A model generated the notes under the pieces. That model did no database searches. It was not told where the DNA came from and saw only the letters and a list, made by a program, of their open reading frames with translations. A program made the position numbers and the translations under genes. A stretch of DNA of 64,000 nt from Polaribacter sp. NJDZ03. Its GTDB lineage: Bacteria > Bacteroidota > Bacteroidia > Flavobacteriales > Flavobacteriaceae. Below, one piece after another: positions 1 to 9,339 of this stretch (position 1 is the first letter of the stretch; each line of letters opens with the position of its first letter). The DNA is taken from contig NZ_CP079195.1 of the NCBI RefSeq assembly GCF_019263805.1, forward strand, positions 871,501 through 935,500, in the 5' to 3' direction.

Positions 1-30
1 AATAATAATTTCATTTCAAATTTTAGATAA

Positions 31-65
31 AAAAAGAGGCTTTAATATGTTTAAAGCCTCTTTTT
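31..65 (-). terminator. Intrinsic terminator of the two-component operon
   Basis: A perfect 14-bp inverted repeat (31-44 pairs with 52-65) has a 7-base loop. The arms are A-rich outside and GAGGC/GCCTC inside, so it would work on either strand. It lies just beyond the stop codon of the response regulator and most simply ends the minus-strand operon. Confidence 0.85.
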
Positions 66-68
66 TTA

Positions 69-704
69 TTAATCAAATAAACCAGATTCTATGGCATATT
101 TTACAGCTCCTGTTGTTGTTTTAGAACCTGTTTTTAAAAGAATATTTTTTCGGTGCGTTTCCACCGTATTGACAGAAATAAATAGTTTTTCAGAAATTTC
201 TTTAGAAGTTAATTCTTCTCCTAAAAGTGCTAACACTTCTTTTTCTCTAGGAGAAAGTTCTATGTTTTTATATTTCTTACGCTTAAAAACGCTTTCCATA
301 TAACGCTCTTTTATCAACTTAGAAAAATATTGTTCGTCTCCTAAAACAGTACGTACTGCTTTCTGTAATTCATCTTTGCTGGTAAATTTTGGCACAAAAC
401 CATCGGCACCTTTTTGTATTACTTTGTGTACCGTTCTATGATTATCTAACATGCTTAACATAATAATTTTTACCTTACTATGCTTTTTCTTTATTTCGGT
501 TAGTAACTCAATTCCGTCCATTTTAGGCATGCTGATATCACTAATAATTAAGCCAACTTCAAACTGATTTAATAATCGAATTACTTGTTTACCTTCTGTT
601 GCTAAATGTATTTCACCAATTTCTTCCATATCACTTAATATGGTATTTATGCCTTCTAAAAACATAAGGTGATCGTCTGCAATAATGATGTTTGTTTTTT
701 TCAC
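69..704 (-). CDS. NarL/FixJ-family response regulator
   Basis: A 211-residue DNA-binding response regulator. Residues 1-120 form a receiver domain with the acidic pair D10-D11, phospho-acceptor D56 in the ISDISMP stretch, and a conserved Lys near 105 (FVPKF). Residues about 148-208 form a LuxR-type helix-turn-helix (LSPREKEVLALL, then SKEISEKLFISVNTVETHRKNI). It starts 5 bp after the histidine kinase stop, so the pair is almost certainly a cognate two-component system. Proteins of this family bind imperfect dyads of about 16-18 bp as dimers. That makes it a candidate for the 18-bp dyads at eight promoters further right; this link is inference. No deletion or missing key residue is visible. 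Confidence 0.95.
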   Translation of the reverse strand: MKKTNIIIADDHLMFLEGINTILSDMEEIGEIHLATEGKQVIRLLNQFEVGLIISDISMPKMDGIELLTEIKKKHSKVKIIMLSMLDNHRTVHKVIQKGADGFVPKFTSKDELQKAVRTVLGDEQYFSKLIKERYMESVFKRKKYKNIELSPREKEVLALLGEELTSKEISEKLFISVNTVETHRKNILLKTGSKTTTGAVKYAIESGLFD

Positions 705-709
705 AATAT

Positions 710-2671
710 TTATGTTGTTGGAATGTCTATTGTAATTGAAGTTCCATGACTAGAACTGCTATCTATATCTAAAGTACCTTTTATTTTTTGTAAACGTTCT
801 TTAATATTACGTAGCCCAATTCCTTGTTTTTTATTCTTTATAAATCCTTTACCATTATCTGTAATTACAATATTTAAATGGTCTTCATGCTTGGTTAATT
901 GTACATCTGCTTTTGTTGCTTCTGCATGTTTTAAGATGTTATTTATTAATTCTTGTACAATTCTGTATGCATCTGCTAAAAGTTCTGCAGGTAATTTATC
1001 GATGTCTTCTTCAGGGAAAAAATAGGTCTGAATATCTAGTTTCGATTTCTTTGTTATTTGATCAATAAAATCGGTTAAAAAACTAGTAAATCCTATTTTA
1101 GAAAAAGAAAGCGGATGTAATTGATGAGAAAGACTACGTACATCTACACAAGCATTATTTATAGCATTTGCAATTCTTTTAGATTGTAATTCGTCTTTAT
1201 GATTTTCTGTATAATGTTCAAAAGCTATTTTTATACCCGCCAAATCACTTCCAATTCCATCATGAATTTCTCGTGATAATCGAGAACGTTCTTCATCTTG
1301 TCCTTCTTGATAACGTTCTATTACAGATAATTTATGATCCTTCATCATATCTGTAATTTTTTGTTTCGCATTTTCTTCTTGTTGTAAATTCAATTTTTTC
1401 TGAATGCGTAAACGTTTAACGTAAGATAATCTAAGTATAATTAAAATAATTAAGACCAATATAAACCCAGCTATAAAAGCATTTCTAACAATACGTTGTC
1501 TTTTAACCGTAAGTTCTACTTTTTGCAACTCAACTTCGCTTAATTTTTGTTCCTTTTCTAAAAGTAAAATTCTAGCTTCTTTTAATTGTGTTTCATATCC
1601 TTCTTGAATTTTAGCTACATATTTCTCTTTATCTAATGTCTTCTGATCTGCAACAGTAGCAACTCCTTTTTGATAAAATTCTAAAGCTTTTTCAAAGTTT
1701 TTTTCTTCTTGATAAAGTTGTGCTAAATTCTTGTAAATATCAGATTTATAAACAGATAGAGATTGTTCATCTCCAATAGCCAATGCTTCTTTAAAGTAAT
1801 TAATCGCTTCTTTTTTATGTCCTAATTTAGCTTCACATAAGCCCAAATCGTTTAAAACAATAGCAATATCAGAATGAAATTTTAACTCTTTTAAAAGCCC
1901 TAATGTTTTCTTTAAAGCAACTACAGCTTCTCCACAACGCTCCTCCTCTACCAACATTTGAGAAAGATTAATGTTTACATAAGCAATAACCGCTTTATTT
2001 CCTTCTCGTTCTCTATAATCTAAAATTGTTTTATAATGTGTACGTGCTTGGTCAAACTTCCCTTCTTCTTTTAAAATATTAGCAAAATTAAATAAGGTGG
2101 TTAAAACACCGTCATCATCCCCTAATTCTCTGTAAAGATTGGCTGCACGATCTAAATTTTCTGCAGATTTTTTATATTCTTTTTGAAGCAAATAAAGTGT
2201 CGCAATATTTTGATACGCATTTGCTTCTTGTATTTTATCATTTGTTTTTTCTGAATAACTTAAACACTGCATAAAGTAATCAATAGCCTTCGGATATTCT
2301 CCTAAATGCTTATAAGCAGATGCCATAATATTATAGCAAGCTGCCAAACCTTTTTCTATCTTAAATTTATGAAGTAAAGAGATTGCTTCACTTGAATATT
2401 TAATGGTGTTTTTGTAATCTCCTGTAATGTTACTTAAGTTTCCTAAAGCATAAAGCGCACTAACTTCTTGAATATCAATTTTTAATTTTCTACTTTCTTT
2501 AAGCCATTCTGTAGCCGCTTTTTTTGCTGTCTGCGGATTAGAATTTATATTATTTTGGTATTCCGATGCAAGCGAATCTATACGAGCTGTACTGTCTATT
2601 GCTTGCGACAAAGTCACATTATAAATCCCTAAAAAAAGGACTAAAACTATATATCTTGTAAATTGCTTCAT
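710..2671 (-). CDS. TPR-sensor histidine kinase (HisKA_3 type)
   Basis: A 653-residue membrane sensor kinase. It has an N-terminal signal peptide (about 1-24), a chain of tetratricopeptide repeats (about 60-345) that would sit in the periplasm, a coiled coil (345-395) and one transmembrane segment (about 398-420, rich in I, L and V). A second coiled coil and a HisKA_3 dimerisation domain follow, with H-box LSREIHDGIGSDLAGIK. The C-terminal HATPase_c domain has N-box ELINNILKHAEA, DNGKGF and GIGLRNIKERL. This layout is common in Bacteroidetes and usually pairs with a LuxR-type regulator, which is the next gene. The upstream TPR gene ends 27 bp away and no promoter is obvious between them, so the kinase may be co-transcribed with the SUKH operon. 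The ligand is unknown. Confidence 0.93.
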   Translation of the reverse strand: MKQFTRYIVLVLFLGIYNVTLSQAIDSTARIDSLASEYQNNINSNPQTAKKAATEWLKESRKLKIDIQEVSALYALGNLSNITGDYKNTIKYSSEAISLLHKFKIEKGLAACYNIMASAYKHLGEYPKAIDYFMQCLSYSEKTNDKIQEANAYQNIATLYLLQKEYKKSAENLDRAANLYRELGDDDGVLTTLFNFANILKEEGKFDQARTHYKTILDYREREGNKAVIAYVNINLSQMLVEEERCGEAVVALKKTLGLLKELKFHSDIAIVLNDLGLCEAKLGHKKEAINYFKEALAIGDEQSLSVYKSDIYKNLAQLYQEEKNFEKALEFYQKGVATVADQKTLDKEKYVAKIQEGYETQLKEARILLLEKEQKLSEVELQKVELTVKRQRIVRNAFIAGFILVLIILIILRLSYVKRLRIQKKLNLQQEENAKQKITDMMKDHKLSVIERYQEGQDEERSRLSREIHDGIGSDLAGIKIAFEHYTENHKDELQSKRIANAINNACVDVRSLSHQLHPLSFSKIGFTSFLTDFIDQITKKSKLDIQTYFFPEEDIDKLPAELLADAYRIVQELINNILKHAEATKADVQLTKHEDHLNIVITDNGKGFIKNKKQGIGLRNIKERLQKIKGTLDIDSSSSHGTSITIDIPTT

Positions 2672-2698
2672 TTCTAAAAAAAAGTAAACTTAATACCT

Positions 2699-4948
2699 TT
2701 AAGCGAAATAATTGTTTCTTATTCTAGATTTCATTTCTTTTAACATTTCTAATTCATTATTTTCAAATTCAATATTTAATTTAGAGATGCTTTCTAGTAA
2801 ATTATGTTGTAAAAATACATCTTCTTTATAATTTGTTGTTGCAACTTCTAAATGTTCTAATAAAGCATCTTCAGACGGATTATCTTTACTTAAATACATG
2901 GCGTTATACTTTGTAAAACCTTCTACATCATTCAATCCTTTTGTAAATTTTTTAAACACTCTTAACATCACATTATATTCATCTTTCGGTAAATTAAAAA
3001 ACGATTCTTCCGGATAACTTTGTCCTAAATGTTGATACGCAACAAAAGCTTCCTTATACCTATTTTCTTCTTCTAATAAATTAGCATATTGAAAATCTAG
3101 TTTCCAATCTCTAGCTTCCGGAGCTTCTTTTTTAATAGTTTCATAAAGAGCAATAGCAGCCGGATTATCAAAACCTGCTAACAAACATTCAAATGATAAT
3201 TTTAAATAAGCACCTTTATTCGTTGATAAATCTGCTGCCTTTTTTAAAGATGCTGATCCTGCAGCATTATTTCTTAACATCCAATGTATAAATCCATTAT
3301 TTCTGTAATCTGAAAATGTAGTTGGGTTGGCTATTAAATCATCTGTAGATACCTCTCCTAAACCTTCTGGCTTTTCTAAAAAAGTTTCATAGCAAATCCA
3401 TTGAAAAATAGGTTCTAAATAGGGTGCTAATTTTCCTTGTTCAAAATTATAGATTGCATATTTATGGCATTCTGCATAATCTCCTTTTTCTAGAAGCGCT
3501 TCCACACACATATTCATGGTGCTACAATAATTACCGTCACCAATTTTATAAAAGCTAATTTCTTCTTTCATATCCTCAAAAAAAGCTTTGTAATTCTGGT
3601 TTCTTGCATGAATAATCATACGTAAATTATACAACCAAGGTGCATAAGAATGTGATGGTAACGGAAAATCTGAAAGTGATTCATTTATAACTTCATGCGC
3701 TTCATCAAATCTACCTAATTTAATGAGCGCTCGTGACTGAAAAAATAACGTTTTAAGCGTTGGTGTTTTTCTTCGATGAAATTGTACAACAACATCTAAA
3801 ATACCTTGCCAACTTTCTATTCTACTATTCACTTCTAGTAAATAAAACAAATATTCACTCATTCTTAGTCCGTTTTTAAAGGCCTCGTGATAAGCTGCTC
3901 CAGTAGCATTGTAATCTTTTACAAAGAAAAAAGACTTCGCTTTTAAGACTAGTAATAATGGGTTTTTAGGATTTAAAGCCAAACCTCGTTCTACACAAAT
4001 CTCTATTGTTTTTTTATTTTTTGAATAATAGTATGATGAATTTCCTATTAACATATATTGATGCTGTGCTAATTGCCAACCCGAATTAGCCAATGCTATC
4101 ATATAATTCTCATACTCGCTAAAATTGGTATAGTTTTCTTCTGGAAATACAGGCTCTTTTGGTGCAGCTAAAATTTGAGAAACCATATCGTACATCATAA
4201 AAGATTTGGCATAATCCGCTAATAAAAAACGTGTGGTATCTGTCAATTCTAAATGTCGCCATTCTGAAATCCATTGTTTTTTATTATCGATAGACTTATT
4301 GCTCCATAAAGTCAATTGAATACGCGCTAAATTTTGATCTGCTTGGTCTAAATTATCATCAAATTGTAAGGGAGTTAAAATTTCTTTACGATGTGTATCT
4401 GATGCTAAGTTTAATAATTCATAAGCATCTGCTGCTTCATTAGAAATACGTAATTGTTCTATACGAGCAGTTTTCACCTCCCAAAGTAAAAACCGAGCTT
4501 CTGTTAACGCAGGATAACATTCTAAAATATATTTTAACGTACTAATTGCTTCTTCAAATCGTTGTTCTTCTTGTAACTTTAGAGCATAATGTATGTGTAA
4601 GGTTTCGTTATACGGATATGTCATTAATGCCTTTTCATACACCCATTCTTCACAGTGTTTATAGTAACTACAAACATATTCATAATCTGAAGGTAAAACT
4701 TCATTTATATTGATTAAAGCTTGTAAATAAGACTCTAAAACGGGCATATTTAGTTCTTCAAAAACTCCAATATAAAGCATATACATGCGATAATATCTGG
4801 CAGTATCTGCAGGATAACTCTCTCCTAATATTTCAATATTTTCTTGAATATTGGCCATAATAGGTTGCATAGGAACATATAGATTCGCTTTATAAAGTTC
4901 TTCTGCACGCGCTATTTGTGTGATAACTTCTTGTCTTGTTAAACTCAT
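2699..4948 (-). CDS. Large TPR-repeat protein of unknown function
   Basis: A protein of about 749 residues with repeated helical hairpins of TPR type throughout, for example PYNETLHIHYALKLQEEQRF and NPKNPLLLVLKAKSFFF. There is no signal peptide or membrane segment, so it is probably a cytoplasmic scaffold. Two in-frame ATGs are possible. The one at 4948 gives the classic ATGA 4-bp overlap with the upstream gene's stop and is preferred; the one at 4957 adds MGK. It is the fourth gene of the run SUKH, unknown, DUF1266-like, TPR, and the tight overlap argues for translational coupling to the DUF1266-like protein. I recognise no enzymatic motif. Confidence 0.8.
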   Translation of the reverse strand: MSLTRQEVITQIARAEELYKANLYVPMQPIMANIQENIEILGESYPADTARYYRMYMLYIGVFEELNMPVLESYLQALININEVLPSDYEYVCSYYKHCEEWVYEKALMTYPYNETLHIHYALKLQEEQRFEEAISTLKYILECYPALTEARFLLWEVKTARIEQLRISNEAADAYELLNLASDTHRKEILTPLQFDDNLDQADQNLARIQLTLWSNKSIDNKKQWISEWRHLELTDTTRFLLADYAKSFMMYDMVSQILAAPKEPVFPEENYTNFSEYENYMIALANSGWQLAQHQYMLIGNSSYYYSKNKKTIEICVERGLALNPKNPLLLVLKAKSFFFVKDYNATGAAYHEAFKNGLRMSEYLFYLLEVNSRIESWQGILDVVVQFHRRKTPTLKTLFFQSRALIKLGRFDEAHEVINESLSDFPLPSHSYAPWLYNLRMIIHARNQNYKAFFEDMKEEISFYKIGDGNYCSTMNMCVEALLEKGDYAECHKYAIYNFEQGKLAPYLEPIFQWICYETFLEKPEGLGEVSTDDLIANPTTFSDYRNNGFIHWMLRNNAAGSASLKKAADLSTNKGAYLKLSFECLLAGFDNPAAIALYETIKKEAPEARDWKLDFQYANLLEEENRYKEAFVAYQHLGQSYPEESFFNLPKDEYNVMLRVFKKFTKGLNDVEGFTKYNAMYLSKDNPSEDALLEHLEVATTNYKEDVFLQHNLLESISKLNIEFENNELEMLKEMKSRIRNNYFA

Positions 4949-5604
4949 TTTTCCCATGTTTTAAACCAATCGGCATGTTCTATATATAAGCGTTGGTAGC
5001 ATTCCCAAAGTGTTTCCATTCCAGGGAATTTACTAACATCTTGTTCTGTTGCTCCTAAAACATACTCATCTCCCAAACATACATTTCTATGAAATTCTCC
5101 CCAACTAGAAAAAGTTGATTTTATAGTGTCATTCGCTTCTTCTAAACGTAAAACCATTTCTCTTGTATCAATAAATCCTAATACATGCCCTAAGCGTATT
5201 TGAAAAATATAATACGCCATTTCATACCCAATTAATTTTTGCTTTTTTAGACTAAAACGATATTTCCAAACCATTTTATAAATACCTTTCGTTTTTGGGT
5301 TTTCTTCGGCATTGTATTTTGCATCAAAATCTCTTGTGGTACTCATTCGGAATTCTATTGCTAGTTTTTCGAATGCATTAGAAACCATTTCTCCGTTTTC
5401 ATAACGCTGTAAACTATTACGCAAATGCAAACCAGATTTTATGCCATATAAACTTAAAAGTCGTTTTGCTTGCTTCACATGCATTTGGTTTTCTAAATCG
5501 AAACCAGACCAACTTTTTAAGTCGGCACTTTTATAATTTTTCTTCAAAATCAAGGCCGATAAATTTAATTGGTCTTGTATTTTTGGTGTTATTTCTTGTG
5601 TCAT
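4945..5604 (-). CDS. DUF1266-like protein
   Basis: A 219-residue protein without signal or membrane segments. Residues about 90-190 (KMVWKYRFSL, then GYEMAYYIFQIRLGHVLGFI, then FSSWGEFHRNVCLGDEYVLG) resemble DUF1266: a Trp-led helix, a Gly-hydrophobic-Gly turn and the closing SSWxEF...LG motif. DUF1266 proteins occur in enterobacterial YbeR-type loci and in arrays with SUKH and ankyrin proteins; their biochemistry is unknown. It begins 3 bp after the unknown upstream gene and overlaps the TPR gene by 4 bp, so it belongs to that operon. The family assignment is from memory of the motif, not from a search. Confidence 0.7.
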   Translation of the reverse strand: MTQEITPKIQDQLNLSALILKKNYKSADLKSWSGFDLENQMHVKQAKRLLSLYGIKSGLHLRNSLQRYENGEMVSNAFEKLAIEFRMSTTRDFDAKYNAEENPKTKGIYKMVWKYRFSLKKQKLIGYEMAYYIFQIRLGHVLGFIDTREMVLRLEEANDTIKSTFSSWGEFHRNVCLGDEYVLGATEQDVSKFPGMETLWECYQRLYIEHADWFKTWEK

Positions 5605-5607
5605 TAT

Positions 5608-8097
5608 CTAAGCTTTTAAATGGTCAACTAGTTCTAATAAAGCCTTTGTTAAATCTTCTGAATAGGCTCCAGATTTTGCCATCGATTTTAATCCCATTCC
5701 GTATGATGGTGCCATTTTAGTTCCTTTTACCAAATGCACAAATAAACTTCTACAAAGTGTTCCGTACGTTTCTTGTTCCGTTTTTGGCGCTAAATTTGTA
5801 TCGAGTAAAGTCATATAAAGAGCCTGAATAAACTTAGCTTCAATTCCTGTTTTATCATTAGCTAACCAAACTTTAAATTCTTCTATTTTTTCATCTAAAG
5901 GCTCTAAAAGTTTAGTGTCGAAACTTCCGTTTTCCTTATAATTTTCTAGATTATAAAGTACAGCATCTACATATTTTTGGTTAATTTCTTTAACTTCCAT
6001 TTCAACATTAATAGTTTGCAACTCTGCTGCAATACTTTCAATTTCTGTTTGAGGTTCTCCTTTAAAATGAAAATGATAAAAACCATCAATAGCGGCTAAT
6101 AATTCTTCTTGATACGTAAAACACGCTATAACACTTCTGCTGTAATCAGTAAGGTATTTTACCGTGTTTGTATTTAATTTTTCTTTATTTAATGTCTTTA
6201 GAAAATCGGTTAAATACGTGTCAATTTGCATCGAAATGTAACCTAACATGCCGTTGTCTTTTTCTTTGAGTTTACATTTTCTATGAAAAGTGATAATTCT
6301 ATTTATAGCTCTATCTAAAAAGTAACTCACATCGTCTTCTCTAGAATTAAAATAGTTTGCTGTACGAACACCTTGCGTGTCTAAAACATCTGAAATCCAA
6401 ACGGCTTCTTGTCTAGAACTATAATAAAAATCGCCTAAATAGTTAAACCAAGCTTGAATAATATTTAAGTTTAAAGGACACTCTTCATTAACATAATGTC
6501 CTTTTGCAAAATTGTTACAAAGATCGGTAACGCAAGCATCAATGTTTTTTAGTGCCCAAATTTCGTTTACACGCGTAAAATTACCTGGCTCTACACATAA
6601 ATTAGCTAATGTTTCTACAATAAAAGGTAAGTTTTCTTTTCTGATTTCATCGCTAACATCTCTTGTTGAATAAGCGATTTCTATCAAATATAATTGTAAA
6701 ACTTCTTGTTGTTCTGCGTTGTATAAAGTTAATAACTCTTCGCGAGCATCATAAAAAGTGAGAATTAAAAACTGATTTAATGGAATTTTAATGCCTTCTT
6801 TTATAAAGTCTTGAAGAAAACCTTTTAAGTTGTCTTTATTCCGATAAACATTTTGAATTAAAAATGAACCTGTCATTTGAAAATCTTTGTGATTATAACG
6901 CATTACAGGAAATTGTCCTTTTCTGTCTTTAATCAATAAATCTGAAAATATGGTATTAAAGGTTTCTGTCTGATTTTTAACACCTGTTTTAGGATGACAT
7001 CTATCAAACCAAAACGGAATGAATTGTAACGGAAGTGCTTCTACCCTATTTTCTGTAAGAATTAACTTACCGTAATCTTTAAAAGCTTCTGTATAAAAAT
7101 TACTTCCGCCATCGGCGTTTAACCAATCTACAAAACGTAAATAGCAAACATCTAATTGTTCTTGTGGAATATTTTTATCACGATTATTAAATAATAAAAC
7201 ATCGCCTGAATACCATAGCATTCTAGGACCTAATGCGGCAATTAACGGATGAAAACCTTCGGTAGTTTTTAGATTTAACAATTCTAAACTAGTTACTTCT
7301 AAGTAAATAATGCGCTCTTTTATCGCTTTATGTGCTTCGTAAATAAGTTGTAAATCATTGTAATAAAAAGCAGCTAATTCTGTACTAAACCAAGGCAACA
7401 TTAAATCGTATGCACCTTTAACATACACACGACCTACAGGTAATATTTTATGAAATTCTGAAATAAATTTATGCCAATTATTATCAAAAAAATGTTCTAT
7501 AAAAGCATTGTCTATCTTAAACGGAAAAGTAGTTATGGTTTTATCTGCATTGACAACCGAATACGTTTCGTTTAAAATTTGATATCGAATGCAATACTGA
7601 ATTAAAAAATCTGAACTCAGCACATCTCTAATATCAAAAATTCTGTAAACTAAAAAGCGAGCCACACAAAGAGAAGCCTTAGATTCACTTTGTACCAACA
7701 TTTTTAAAACCTTAAAAAATTGCGTTTTCAAATCTTCAGAAACAGCATCGGTTTGTAAATAACTGAGATTGAAATATAAAAATTCTAGGAGCTTATTAGT
7801 GCTTTTTTCATCCGGATAAAATCCTTTTTCTAACAATGGAATCCAAGATGCAATAAGCGATAATCCTTCTTTTTCATTTGCAAAAATAGCAGGATGAAAA
7901 TAAATAAGTTGTGCTACTTTTTCTGTAAAATCAGCTTTTACACCCTCTGTATTATAATTGTTTTTTGTATTTTGATAAACATCAGTATCAGTAATGTTCA
8001 TTAATTCTAAAACTTGAAGTATTGCTTTTACTTCAGAAGCATCTAAAGATGACATCTCTAATTTCGGAACTATTTTCTCTTTAAAAATCGCAGACAT
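5608..8097 (-). CDS. Large uncharacterised protein
   Basis: An 829-residue protein from the ATG at 8097. A TTG at 8115 would add six residues, but the ATG is the simpler choice. It is predominantly helical and acidic, with no signal peptide, no long hydrophobic segment and no nucleotide-binding or catalytic motif that I recognise. Short helical repeats in the second half could be HEAT- or TPR-like, but I cannot assign them. It sits between a SUKH protein (56 bp upstream) and a DUF1266-like protein (3 bp downstream) in one operon. That suggests a shared, probably cytoplasmic role, such as a large binding platform. No function is proposed. Confidence 0.75.
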   Translation of the reverse strand: MSAIFKEKIVPKLEMSSLDASEVKAILQVLELMNITDTDVYQNTKNNYNTEGVKADFTEKVAQLIYFHPAIFANEKEGLSLIASWIPLLEKGFYPDEKSTNKLLEFLYFNLSYLQTDAVSEDLKTQFFKVLKMLVQSESKASLCVARFLVYRIFDIRDVLSSDFLIQYCIRYQILNETYSVVNADKTITTFPFKIDNAFIEHFFDNNWHKFISEFHKILPVGRVYVKGAYDLMLPWFSTELAAFYYNDLQLIYEAHKAIKERIIYLEVTSLELLNLKTTEGFHPLIAALGPRMLWYSGDVLLFNNRDKNIPQEQLDVCYLRFVDWLNADGGSNFYTEAFKDYGKLILTENRVEALPLQFIPFWFDRCHPKTGVKNQTETFNTIFSDLLIKDRKGQFPVMRYNHKDFQMTGSFLIQNVYRNKDNLKGFLQDFIKEGIKIPLNQFLILTFYDAREELLTLYNAEQQEVLQLYLIEIAYSTRDVSDEIRKENLPFIVETLANLCVEPGNFTRVNEIWALKNIDACVTDLCNNFAKGHYVNEECPLNLNIIQAWFNYLGDFYYSSRQEAVWISDVLDTQGVRTANYFNSREDDVSYFLDRAINRIITFHRKCKLKEKDNGMLGYISMQIDTYLTDFLKTLNKEKLNTNTVKYLTDYSRSVIACFTYQEELLAAIDGFYHFHFKGEPQTEIESIAAELQTINVEMEVKEINQKYVDAVLYNLENYKENGSFDTKLLEPLDEKIEEFKVWLANDKTGIEAKFIQALYMTLLDTNLAPKTEQETYGTLCRSLFVHLVKGTKMAPSYGMGLKSMAKSGAYSEDLTKALLELVDHLKA

Positions 8098-8152
8098 TTG
8101 CTGGGTGTTATTCAAATTATATTGTAATCAATTTTATTCTTTTGGGAAGATT

Positions 8153-9214
8153 TTATTCGACGAAAAACCATTCATTCTCTTCAATTTCTCCTTCGTTACC
8201 CATTAAACTTTTTAGAAAAGTATTTAGGTCTTCAGCTTCTATATATGCAATTTCTTGATCGGCTCCAAAACGAATAATTTGTCCGGCTTTTCCTTTTGTA
8301 TTTGGCGCGAAATCGAAAGCTAAAAAATTTCCATTTTCTAAATCGAAAAACGGAATCCAATAAGGTGTCGTGTACATTAATAACGCTTTTCCTTGGTTTG
8401 TAGAATAGGTATCTAACAAGTCTTCTTGCGTCCAATCATCATAACATTTTTTCCAATCTTTCCATTTCTTATAAATATCTTCTGCACCCATTATGGCACA
8501 TCTATCAATCCCATTATGCAACGTTAAGTATTCCTTTATTATTGCAGGAAAAGGAAAACTAGCTTCTTTTTCAAATTGAGCATAAATGGCATCATTGTTC
8601 TTTGGTGGGTGTATTGTTAAACCTTTTTCTGCAATTAAAGCATTAAAAGATTGTTTTACTTCTTCTAAATTAATTTTAGCTTCTAACTGAATAAAAGGTG
8701 TTAAAAAATCTACTTTTTCTTTTGCTAATTTTTCTGCTATAAATTGATCAGGAATAAATTGATCAATAAAAGCGCCTGTATTTTCTTGAAAAGTGATATT
8801 CTTTATATTAGAAACAGGTTGAGAGCTATACAAACTCGTACTAAAATTGTAAATAGATGGAACAAATTTTTTAGTTACGTCATCACTTTTAAAACGCTGA
8901 ATATTTATAAACCATTCTTCAAATATTGGCGTATTTTCTATTTCAAAAGTAGCAACAGTTCTGTCTTCTAAAAATCCAATACCGTAGAATTTTTTACTAG
9001 ATTTATAATCTGGTGTAACAAGTGAGAGTTTGAATATTTTTTTACCAGAGCGAGTTTCAATAGCATCTATAATTGCATCTCTAAACGTAAAAGAATTCTT
9101 GTAATGTTTTGGATCTTCAAGAATAGAAAGTGTGTTTATTTGTATAGGTTCAAAGTTAAAATCGTTCCATTTCAACAATTTAAAGTCTTCAGAATATTGG
9201 ATACTATTGTTCAT
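8153..9214 (-). CDS. SUKH (SMI1/KNR4-type) domain protein
   Basis: A 353-residue protein. The C-terminal part (about residues 205-345) is an SMI1/KNR4 (SUKH) domain: FPFPAIIKEYLTLHNGI, then IPFFDLENGNFLAFDFAP, a Gly-rich GKAGQIIRFG strand and a closing DLNTFLKSL helix. The N-terminal half (ILEDPKHYKNSFTFRDAIID...) is unassigned. SUKH domains bind partner proteins; in bacteria they often serve as immunity proteins to secreted nuclease toxins. The open frame continues upstream to 9322. However, a -7 box (TACCTTAG, 9237-9244) and an operator (9266-9283) lie in that stretch, so the ATG at 9214, with a leader of about 17 bases, is the start. It is the first gene of an operon that may run down to the response regulator. 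Confidence 0.85.
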   Translation of the reverse strand: MNNSIQYSEDFKLLKWNDFNFEPIQINTLSILEDPKHYKNSFTFRDAIIDAIETRSGKKIFKLSLVTPDYKSSKKFYGIGFLEDRTVATFEIENTPIFEEWFINIQRFKSDDVTKKFVPSIYNFSTSLYSSQPVSNIKNITFQENTGAFIDQFIPDQFIAEKLAKEKVDFLTPFIQLEAKINLEEVKQSFNALIAEKGLTIHPPKNNDAIYAQFEKEASFPFPAIIKEYLTLHNGIDRCAIMGAEDIYKKWKDWKKCYDDWTQEDLLDTYSTNQGKALLMYTTPYWIPFFDLENGNFLAFDFAPNTKGKAGQIIRFGADQEIAYIEAEDLNTFLKSLMGNEGEIEENEWFFVE

Positions 9215-9236
9215 TTTCTCTTTTGTTTTAATACTG

Positions 9237-9283
9237 CTAAGGTACTTTGCAATACTAAAATTTTTATCACTGAAACTAATGAT
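9237..9283 (-). promoter_or_regulatory. Dyad-type promoter of the SUKH operon
   Basis: The plus strand reads ATCACTGAAACTAATGAT at 9266-9283, an imperfect dyad. Exactly 21 bp nearer the gene is TACCTTAG (minus strand, 9237-9244), a -7 box with one change from TAnnTTTG. No clear TTG -33 element replaces it, so activator dependence is likely. The element matches the one at 12852-12869 in 17 of 18 positions. Confidence 0.8.
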
Positions 9284-9339
9284 TTTTTGAACTACGGAAT
9301 ACACTCCGTAAAAAACGAACACATATTATTTTACTTAAA

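Noticed and set aside
8232..8435. Many short open frames opposite or inside real genes, such as this one
   Set aside because: They are shadows in AT-rich genes, lack leaders and show no domain or composition of their own.
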